Positions 1 through 5,704 of a stretch of DNA of 8,997 nt are shown here, piece after piece (the first letter of the stretch is position 1; the number at the start of each line of letters is the position of its first letter). Below the pieces are notes generated by a model. It searched no databases. It was given only the letters and a program-made list of their open reading frames with translations, and was not told the DNA's origin. The stretch spans positions 1-8,997 of the forward strand of contig JAVBOP010000152.1 of assembly GCA_031550405.1 (NCBI GenBank), in the 5' to 3' direction. The position numbers were made by a program, and so were the translations under genes. This stretch comes from JAVBOP01 sp031550405. Lineage in GTDB: Bacteria > Bacteroidota > Ignavibacteria > Kapaibacteriales > UBA2268.

Positions 1-564
1 CTTACTAACTCTATTAGATTTTTTTAGAATTGGGTCTTTTCGCAAAATCAGTGCTTTTAGATGTTCCTTTCCATCATGCTTATAATTAAGAAGATATTGA
101 ATTCTGTTGCTCCGCATATCCAAAGCATGTAAGCCAAGACGATTTACGGCATCCTTCACTTGATTTGCTTGCGTGGGATATTTAGATTTCAGAAAGGCGA
201 AATCACCTTTAGTGAGTTTGTGATAGTTTGTATTTTTTACAGCTTTAACATTATAAGGAGTGGGACTGTTGCCTAATATGCCGTCATAAGAAATAATATA
301 TTCGCCCGGAAAATAAACAGCTATCAGGTTTGCTTCATTAGTTTCAGGGTTGATTTCATTATACTCTGCATAAGCCATGCCTTGCGATATGCGATATATA
401 ACATATTCTACATCGCCTTCATGCAGCAAAACCGTATCTTCCTTACATTTCAAGTGCTTAGTATAAGAAAAATGCGTCGTTATAGCTGTATCCATTATTG
501 TGGAAGCTGCTTCCACGCTCAATTGAGGGAATAATAAGTCAAAATTAAAATGTTCGTCCTCCAT
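1..564 (-). CDS. Crp/Fnr-family regulator, cyclic-nucleotide-binding-like (partial, 3' end outside window)
   Basis: An ATG at 564 opens a frame that stays open for 188 codons to the left edge, so the C-terminus is missing. The order of elements is that of a Crp/Fnr regulator. Residues about 36-120 form a beta-roll (HEGDVEYVIYRISQG at 48-62, FPGEYIISYDG at 85-95, then a KLTKGDF turn at 116-122). Residues about 121-160 form a long dimerisation helix. Residues 164-188 match the stretch that usually leads into the DNA-binding helix-turn-helix, which would lie beyond the edge. The phosphate-binding cassette keeps G-E but lacks the Arg-Ser/Thr pair that holds cAMP in E. coli CRP. By inference it binds another ligand or none, as in many Bacteroidota relatives. 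It is divergent from the aldo/keto reductase gene. Its target genes are unknown. The fold assignment is fairly secure; the function as a DNA-binding regulator is inferred because the HTH is not visible. Confidence 0.72.
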   Translation of the reverse strand, partial: MEDEHFNFDLLFPQLSVEAASTIMDTAITTHFSYTKHLKCKEDTVLLHEGDVEYVIYRISQGMAYAEYNEINPETNEANLIAVYFPGEYIISYDGILGNSPTPYNVKAVKNTNYHKLTKGDFAFLKSKYPTQANQVKDAVNRLGLHALDMRSNRIQYLLNYKHDGKEHLKALILRKDPILKKSNRVSK

Positions 565-868
565 AATTGTACCTATTCATAGCAAATTAAATAATAAATT
601 TTTATCATGATATAAAAAACGAAGCGCTTCAATCCTTATTGTAAAATTATAAAAAATATTAATTTTTTACTTAAAAAACAGTCCTTCTTCCCTTCTATAC
701 ATTTCAATTCCCTCATAATACAAATATATTAAAATAATTTAATATTTATGTGAACAGGGCTTAATATCAAAGCCAGTATTATGCAGCTGATTAAATTGGG
801 TTCCATAAAAAAAGCATGAATACATTTACAATACGACGCCGGCAATTGCGTTATAAGTAAATTGTATT
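565..868. other. AT-rich divergent intergenic region
   Basis: This gap of about 300 bp between the leftward Crp-like gene and the rightward aldo/keto reductase gene holds no credible ORF or RNA gene. It contains a perfect 10-bp palindrome GAAGCGCTTC at 621-630. It also has an AT-only inverted repeat, ATATTAAA at 726-733 and TTTAATAT at 738-745. A possible Bacteroidota -7 element for the leftward gene reads TATATTTG on the minus strand at 728-721, but no TTTG lies at the right distance, so I do not call a promoter. In DNA this AT-rich such matches are expected by chance. No convincing promoter for the rightward genes was found either. Confidence 0.5.
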
Positions 869-892
869 ATGAATCATAAGAATAAAAGTATT

Positions 893-1882
893 ATGGAAAA
901 GAGACAACTTGGGAAAACCGATATTTATTTGCCGCCGCTTACATTTGGGGCATGGGCTATTGGCGGCAATATGTGGGGCGGCGCTGATACCGGCGAAGCT
1001 GTGAAAGCTATGCAGAAATCAATTGAAATGGGCATCACCTCTATTGATACCGCTCCTGTATACGGCTTTGGGCTTAGCGAGCAACTGGTCGGCAAAGCTA
1101 TCAAGCCTTTTGCAAGAGAAAAATTGCAAATCCTTACCAAATGCGGTCTGGTTTGGGATACGAATAAGGGACATTATTTTTTTGAAGATACCCTTGCTGG
1201 CAACGCTGTACAGGTAATGAGGCATTCCGGCAAGCAGAGTATTATTCGCGAGTGCGAAAACAGTTTGAACCGATTGGATACCGATTATATTGATTTACTG
1301 CAAATTCATTGGCATGACAAGACTACTCCCATCGAAGAGGCAATGGAAGCATTAGCAATATTGATTGAACATGGCAAAATACGTGCAGCGGGTGTGAGCA
1401 ATTACTCTGCCGAGCAAATGCTGATATGCAGGGAAACATTTGAGATAGCTTCAAATCAAGTGCCGTACAGTCTTGTCAAGCGCAATATAGAGGCAGATAT
1501 TTTACCGTGCGGCATTGAAAATAATATAGGTATAATAGCTTACAGTCCTTTGCAGCGCGGAGTTTTGACCGGTAAATTTTCGACAGGACATCGTTTTGAG
1601 CGTGGCGATACCCGTGCCTATGAACGGGAATATCAAAGCGAGAACATTATTAAAATAAATTCATTTTTGGAGGAAATCCAGCCAATAGCAGAGGCTCATA
1701 ATGCCACTGTTGGGCAATTGGCGATATATTGGGTGATGGTACAGAAGGGAGTAACCACGACCCTTGTTGGGGCAAGAGACGAGCAGCAGGTCAATGAAAA
1801 TATTCGCACGCTGCAATTGGAATTGACTGCCGGCGAACTGCAATTTATAACCCAAAAAGCTAATAGCATAGAGCTTTTATAA
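893..1882 (+). CDS. Aldo/keto reductase
   Basis: A cytosolic NAD(P)H-dependent oxidoreductase of the AKR (beta/alpha)8-barrel family that reduces aldehydes or ketones to alcohols; the substrate cannot be told from sequence. From the chosen start (329 aa) the catalytic tetrad is visible: Asp52 and Tyr57 in IDTAPVYG, Lys83 in LTKCG, and His139 in LLQIHW. Cofactor-binding segments are GVSNYSAEQM (about 167-176), YSPLQRGVLTGKF and LVGARDEQQVNEN near the end. The frame is also open from an ATG at 869, giving 337 aa. I prefer 893 because MEKRQLGKTD is the normal family N-terminus and the eight extra residues (MNHKNKSI) have no family counterpart. Neither ATG has a clear Shine-Dalgarno sequence, which is common in Bacteroidota. 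The next gene, nth, starts 19 bp after the stop on the same strand, so co-transcription is likely. No residues are missing and nothing looks truncated. Confidence 0.93.
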   Translation: MEKRQLGKTDIYLPPLTFGAWAIGGNMWGGADTGEAVKAMQKSIEMGITSIDTAPVYGFGLSEQLVGKAIKPFAREKLQILTKCGLVWDTNKGHYFFEDTLAGNAVQVMRHSGKQSIIRECENSLNRLDTDYIDLLQIHWHDKTTPIEEAMEALAILIEHGKIRAAGVSNYSAEQMLICRETFEIASNQVPYSLVKRNIEADILPCGIENNIGIIAYSPLQRGVLTGKFSTGHRFERGDTRAYEREYQSENIIKINSFLEEIQPIAEAHNATVGQLAIYWVMVQKGVTTTLVGARDEQQVNENIRTLQLELTAGELQFITQKANSIELL

Positions 1883-1901
1883 GATATAACTCTTTCAATA
1901 T

Positions 1902-2549
1902 ATGGATAAAAAAGCATCGGATGCCCTGAAAATTAAAAGAATTATTACCACTTTGGCGAAGATATATCCCAATGTCAAAACCGATTTGACGCATGCTTCG
2001 CCTTTTGAATTACTCGTTGCCACTATGCTTTCTGCTCAATGCACAGACAAGCGTGTGAACATCGTAACTTCTGAATTATTCAAAATTTACAACACTCCAG
2101 CGCAGTTTGCGCAAGCCAACACGGAAGATATCGAGCAGTTAATTTTTACGACAGGGTTCTATAAAAATAAGGCTAAAAATATTATTGCCTGTTCCAAAAT
2201 ATTGCAGGAAAAGCATAACGGCAATGTGCCGAGTAATATTGAGGATTTGGTGAAACTGCCCGGCGTCGGCCGCAAAACGGCGAACTGTGTGCTTGGCAAT
2301 TGCTTCAAACCAGCAGGAATTGTGGTGGATACTCATGTTATCCGAATAACAAATTTGCTCGGCATGACTATCTCGAAAAATCCGGAAATAATTGAAAAAT
2401 ATTTGATGGCAATCATTCCTCATAAATATTGGGTCAACGTAACTCATTATTTAATTAGACTTGGCAGGCAATACTGTATTGCGCGCCGCCCCAAGTGCCA
2501 TGAATGCCCAATAAACCACTACTGCGATTATTACAGCCGTTTAATTTAA
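1902..2549 (+). CDS. nth: Endonuclease III (DNA glycosylase/AP lyase)
   Basis: A base-excision-repair enzyme that removes oxidised pyrimidines such as thymine glycol and cleaves the abasic site by beta-elimination. All key features are present in 215 aa, close to the E. coli length. The helix-hairpin-helix is LPGVGRKTA at 119-127 with catalytic Lys125. VDTHVIRI at 142-149 carries catalytic Asp143. The C-terminal [4Fe-4S] ligands are Cys192, Cys199, Cys202 and Cys208 in the canonical C-x6-C-x2-C-x5-C spacing. These lie at a constant offset of five from the E. coli residues, so no indel interrupts the core. An earlier active-site pocket motif, LLVATMLSAQCTDKRVN, is at 37-53. The gene follows the aldo/keto reductase by 19 bp and probably shares its transcript. 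Its TAA stop directly abuts the stop of the converging gene on the other strand, with no room for a dedicated terminator. Confidence 0.97.
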   Translation: MDKKASDALKIKRIITTLAKIYPNVKTDLTHASPFELLVATMLSAQCTDKRVNIVTSELFKIYNTPAQFAQANTEDIEQLIFTTGFYKNKAKNIIACSKILQEKHNGNVPSNIEDLVKLPGVGRKTANCVLGNCFKPAGIVVDTHVIRITNLLGMTISKNPEIIEKYLMAIIPHKYWVNVTHYLIRLGRQYCIARRPKCHECPINHYCDYYSRLI

Positions 2550-3980
2550 TCACACAGCTTGCAACATCAATTTTTCTTGTGTGTTATATTTTTCGGCAGC
2601 GGATATCATGGCGATTGAAAGTGCGGTAACCATTGTTCCGTCACGGAAGAAAAAGCTTGACGTTACAAAATTTGTGGCAAATAACATAAATAGCGACAGG
2701 TATCCGCAGATGGCTAATGTTTGGTAAAATTTTGATTTAGTGCGAACAGAAATTAAAAATCCTTTTATCAAATACAGCAACAATGCCAAATAGAATATGA
2801 CAGTTAAGGGAATACCTGTTTTTAGAGCTAAATTTATATAGCCATTGTGAATAAAAGATGTTTTAGACGTTTCTTGTGAAATAGGGTTGAAAAACGAAAA
2901 TTCGTATCTGTGACCCTGTCCCAGTATTGGGCTTTCTTTTATATGCTGAATAGCTTTTTCATACTCATACAATCTTGACCGAATAGAAATATCCTGTTTG
3001 CCCTGACTTGTAGACATCAGCCTTTTGCCTATATATTTTTGAAATAAATCGGCTTTGTCGGGCATAAACTCTTGCAAAAACAGCATGCTGCCGCTGAAAA
3101 GAATTATAAAAGCAATGAATAATTGAAGCGTTTGCTTAATTTTGAGGTAAGGTATTAAAATTGCAATCATTCCCATCAAAGATACCCAATATGCACGCGA
3201 AAGTGTTGTTATCAGCGCTCCGATGGCTAATCCAGAAATTACAATTGAATATAATTTGGCTTTGAATGTTCTTAGGCAGAAGAAAAAAGCTATTCCGCAA
3301 AAGCCAACCGCCGCATATAATTCTTGATTTTTTCGTATAGAACCTCCCATTTGAAACGCATAAGTTATATCTTTAAGTATTTTGTAATAGCCGTAGAATT
3401 GAATTCCAGAGATTACGGCGGTCGAAATTCCAACGAGAAATAGCAGCCTGCAAAAATGTTTTTCTTCGTAAAAATATTCGCGAATAGGGAAGTAATACAG
3501 TATCAGAGAATGCAGTAGAAACTCTCTAAACCAGTCAAAAGGCTGAATGCCGTTGAGAAATGCTATAACGAAATTACAGCATAAAAGCGCTGCAAAGAAA
3601 AATAGAAGGAATTTATCCATTATATTTTTCGTAATTTGCTGCCTTTTTATGAATAATTTGTTAATAAACCAAACCATTAAGAAGGTGTTATAGAAAAAAC
3701 CGACAAGTATATGAAAAGCATTAACTTTGGTATCCTGAGTCTGAAAAAAAACGGTAAAACCCAATGCAATAAAGTATATCCATGTGCGTGGATAAAATAT
3801 CGTTGTCCATAGAATCGGAAGGCTGATAACTGCAAGGAATAGATACAGTTCAATATGCAGTGCTGTAGCGATTACAATCAGTCCAAAGACTAATAAGGCA
3901 GTAATCACAAATGTTAAAATTGATACTTTCCCGCTAAAATTGACTATCCGTTTTAAAGGCGAATCTAACTGCTCTATCAT
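2550..3980 (-). CDS. O-antigen ligase/polymerase-like membrane protein (Wzy_C family)
   Basis: A 476-aa polytopic inner-membrane protein with about ten to twelve hydrophobic segments, from roughly residue 20 to residue 462. The family covers WaaL O-antigen ligases, which join undecaprenyl-linked glycan to lipid A-core, and Wzy-type polymerases. The large periplasmic loop (about 303-378) carries family hallmarks: RSRLYEYEKAIQHIKESPILGQG at 334-356 (key residues Arg336, Tyr340, Pro351, Gly354, Gly356), then HNGYINLALKTGIPL at 378-392 with the conserved His378. TLSRAYWVSL at 259-268 is the usual Ser-Arg motif ending a membrane segment. Its ATG overlaps the TGA of the Wzz-like gene by four bases (ATGA at 3980-3977), so translation is likely coupled. 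Ligase and polymerase cannot be separated by sequence alone. The partner favours a role in polymer length or transfer. No glycosyltransferase or Wzx flippase lies nearby. Confidence 0.85.
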   Translation of the reverse strand: MIEQLDSPLKRIVNFSGKVSILTFVITALLVFGLIVIATALHIELYLFLAVISLPILWTTIFYPRTWIYFIALGFTVFFQTQDTKVNAFHILVGFFYNTFLMVWFINKLFIKRQQITKNIMDKFLLFFFAALLCCNFVIAFLNGIQPFDWFREFLLHSLILYYFPIREYFYEEKHFCRLLFLVGISTAVISGIQFYGYYKILKDITYAFQMGGSIRKNQELYAAVGFCGIAFFFCLRTFKAKLYSIVISGLAIGALITTLSRAYWVSLMGMIAILIPYLKIKQTLQLFIAFIILFSGSMLFLQEFMPDKADLFQKYIGKRLMSTSQGKQDISIRSRLYEYEKAIQHIKESPILGQGHRYEFSFFNPISQETSKTSFIHNGYINLALKTGIPLTVIFYLALLLYLIKGFLISVRTKSKFYQTLAICGYLSLFMLFATNFVTSSFFFRDGTMVTALSIAMISAAEKYNTQEKLMLQAV

Positions 3981-5137
3981 TTATGAATATTAATTAATTT
4001 TGCGTTGCGAGTTGCCAATTTAAAACTATTTATAACAAGCAATATGAATATACATAATATGGATGCGCCAACAGTAGCTCCAGCCACGATAAATGCTCGT
4101 TTCGGCTTGTCTTTCCGGTCTGCGGGTATGGCTTTATCTATGATGAAAAAATTGTTCACATATTTCTTTTTATCAAGAAGAGATTTTTCAAGACTTGTCA
4201 TAAGCAATGCCTTAATCTTTGTAAAAGCTTCAATATCAGCATATTTGGTTAGATAATTCACAGCAACAGGCGTCGCTTCCGTCAAAGCGAAGTTGCCGAT
4301 AAATCCCGGCTTATTGTATGCTTCTTTTAGCTTGTTGTTTGCCGCTTCATACATTTCTTTGGCGGTTATAGTTTGCGGGTCATTACTCCCAAAATTTTTA
4401 TTGTAGAGATCATATACAATCTCATATTGCATTGCTGCGGTTTTTAAATCAGACAAGGCTTTGCTTGCTGCCTGTGCCTGTTCTTCCGGAGAAAATATCA
4501 GACTGGATTTAGATATTAGCGCCAATTCGCTTGAAGTTGCTGTAATCGCAGAATCAACAGATTTAATCCGGTTTTCCAGATATTCAACATTTATCGCCAG
4601 CTCCTCTTGATATGTTTTATTCGCAAAATAATTGGTTATATATACGTAATCGTTCGCTATTTCAGCAGCACGATTCTTATCCGTGTCCCAAACCGTAACG
4701 TTATAGTTTCCCTCATCCAGATATTCAACGCTTGTATTATTTATGAAAGTTGTTCTTGTAACAGAAAACATGGTATCGGGTATATCATAAACTTTTGCCA
4801 AATCATATTTTTTTATGATAGAGTCAACAACTGAGCGGCTTTGCAGGAAAACAATCATTGAATATTCATTCGATGACGAACCGCTAACTTTCGACAGACC
4901 GAAGTCTTTCATGATTGCGCTTATGCCCGAAGTGCCTGACGAAAAACCCGCACCCGACTCCTGAGGCGGCACAAAATTAACCGACGAAGCATACCAGACC
5001 GGTAATTGCAAAGATACAACAACAGAAATAGCCGCTGCTAAAAAAGTAACTATAGCTATAAATATTTTGTACTTGTAAATCAGTGCAAATAAATAAGATG
5101 CGTCCGAAAGCTGCTTTGTATTTTCTATATTATCCAT
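3977..5137 (-). CDS. Wzz-type polysaccharide chain-length determinant
   Basis: A polysaccharide co-polymerase of the Wzz family, 386 aa, which sets the modal length of O-antigen or related surface glycan from the periplasmic face of the inner membrane. The layout is typical: a short cytosolic N-terminus, membrane segment 1 at about 25-44, and the start of the periplasmic domain at LPVWYASSVNFVPPQE (45-60). A long helical, probably coiled-coil middle spans about 175-330. A Pro/Lys-containing lead-in, IIDKAIPADRKDKPKRA (332-348), precedes membrane segment 2 at about 349-371. There is no fused tyrosine-kinase domain (no Walker A motif or tyrosine cluster), so this is not a BY-kinase. The gene is first in a two-gene unit and overlaps the ligase-like gene by an ATGA. 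No Shine-Dalgarno is seen before the ATG. Several TAnnTTTG-like -7 elements lie just upstream but none has a well-placed -33 partner. Confidence 0.88.
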   Translation of the reverse strand: MDNIENTKQLSDASYLFALIYKYKIFIAIVTFLAAAISVVVSLQLPVWYASSVNFVPPQESGAGFSSGTSGISAIMKDFGLSKVSGSSSNEYSMIVFLQSRSVVDSIIKKYDLAKVYDIPDTMFSVTRTTFINNTSVEYLDEGNYNVTVWDTDKNRAAEIANDYVYITNYFANKTYQEELAINVEYLENRIKSVDSAITATSSELALISKSSLIFSPEEQAQAASKALSDLKTAAMQYEIVYDLYNKNFGSNDPQTITAKEMYEAANNKLKEAYNKPGFIGNFALTEATPVAVNYLTKYADIEAFTKIKALLMTSLEKSLLDKKKYVNNFFIIDKAIPADRKDKPKRAFIVAGATVGASILCIFILLVINSFKLATRNAKLINIHK

Positions 5138-5326
5138 ATAATTGATAGCATTAATAAAACTTCAAAAATACAAAATTATTATCAATTCCCGTACCAGTAA
5201 TGCCGCAATTTCTCAAAAATACTGATAACAGCAGACTTCAATCTTTAACTTATCTGGTTCAGTTCATTAATATTATTTTAAAAAATATTTCTCATGCGTT
5301 AAGTGCATAATTTGTACGAATATACC
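5138..5326. other. Intergenic region upstream of the Wzz-like gene
   Basis: This AT-rich, non-coding stretch of 189 bp must contain the promoter of the leftward polysaccharide pair unless that pair is read through from further right. On the minus strand, -7-like elements read TATTTTTG (5170-5163), TAATTTTG (5178-5171) and TATTTTTG (5221-5214). None is paired with a TTTG at 19-21 bp, so the start cannot be placed. A weak ATGC/GCAT dyad occurs near 5294. No small ORF with recognisable features is present. Confidence 0.45.
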
Positions 5327-5352
5327 AAAAAAGGCAATACAATTATTGCCTT
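5327..5352 (-). terminator. Rho-independent terminator of rpmG
   Basis: Read on the minus strand, AAGGCAATA (5352-5344), loop ATTG, and TATTGCCTT (5339-5331) form a perfect 9-bp stem. A six-T run at 5332-5327 ends it. The stem lies about 60 nt after the rpmG stop. On the plus strand it is not followed by a T run, so it looks one-directional. It should isolate the porZ/rpmG transcripts from the polysaccharide pair downstream. Confidence 0.78.
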
Positions 5353-5371
5353 CTATGTTTTGCGTACTTAT

Positions 5372-5403
5372 CTATATTTATGAATAAATATTCATAAATA
5401 TAG
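5372..5403. repeat. 32-bp palindrome, site 1 (ARG-box-like or Crp-like operator)
   Basis: Two perfect 15-bp arms, CTATATTTATGAATA (5372-5386) and TATTCATAAATATAG (5389-5403), flank AA. The inner 18 bp (5379-5396), TATGAATAAATATTCATA, fits the ARG-box consensus as I recall it (WNTGAATWWWWATTCANW) at every position. The right arm recurs without change at 8426-8440. It lies 8 bp beyond the rpmG stop and before the rpmG terminator, an odd place for an operator. With no T run next to it, it is not itself a typical terminator. It could also act as a hairpin in the rpmG 3' UTR. Confidence 0.6.
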
Positions 5404-5411
5404 CTGTGGCA

Positions 5412-5591
5412 CTATTTTATTTCCTTGTGTACGGTGTGTCGCTTTAAAAAAGGATTGTATTTTTTAAGCGCAATTCTTTCCGGTGTATTTTGTTTGTTCT
5501 TTTTGGTTGTATAGCGAGATGCCGGTTTCCCTTCTGCTTTGGCTTCAGTACATTCAAGCGTAATCATCAGCCTTTGTTCTTTCTTTGCCAT
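5412..5591 (-). CDS. rpmG: 50S ribosomal protein L33
   Basis: A 59-residue basic protein of the large ribosomal subunit, beginning [20 protein letters not shown] and ending [18 protein letters not shown]. The blocks LECTE (12-16), [16 protein letters not shown] (25-40) and [18 protein letters not shown] (42-59) are hallmarks of bacterial L33. It has only one cysteine (Cys14), so this is the zinc-free form. The start is well supported: GGAG at 5603-5600 on the minus strand lies 8 nt before the ATG, the clearest Shine-Dalgarno in the window. It follows porZ on the same strand after 113 bp and ends before its own terminator at 5352-5327. In many Bacteroidota rpmG is paired with rpmB (L28); no rpmB lies next to it here. 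Confidence 0.96.
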   Translation of the reverse strand: MAKKEQRLMITLECTEAKAEGKPASRYTTKKNKQNTPERIALKKYNPFLKRHTVHKEIK

Positions 5592-5704
5592 TATTGTATC
5601 TCCATTATAAATTCATTATCAAATATAGGCTACAAATATACATAAATTCATAACAAAAAAAAAATGAAAACATACCCCAAATAAGTTTTATGCGCTTGCA
5701 GGCA
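5592..5704 (-). promoter_or_regulatory. Probable rpmG promoter region
   Basis: Two identical -7-type elements, TATATTTG, occur on the minus strand at 5640-5633 and 5627-5620, 28 to 49 bp before the rpmG ATG. A run of ten T on the minus strand (5664-5655), ending TTTG at 5657-5654, lies upstream. It is 13 or 26 bp from the two -7 elements, not the usual 19-21, so the pairing is imperfect. No strong terminator hairpin for porZ is visible here, so read-through from porZ into rpmG is also possible. Confidence 0.4.

Noticed and set aside
741..750. AATATTTATG, resembling the left arm of palindrome site 1
   Set aside because: No opposing arm is present and the DNA is very AT-rich.
2139..2447. A 102-aa minus-strand open frame inside nth
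   Set aside because: It lies opposite the conserved helix-hairpin-helix and catalytic Asp of nth and has no features of its own.
3980..3987. Another copy of the half-site TTTATGAA
   Set aside because: It lies in the last codons of the Wzz-like gene and no matching right arm follows at N6, so it is probably coincidence.
5654..5664. Ten-T run on the minus strand considered as a porZ terminator
   Set aside because: No stable GC-containing stem precedes the run; the only pairing is a weak AAAAC/GTTTT with a long loop.
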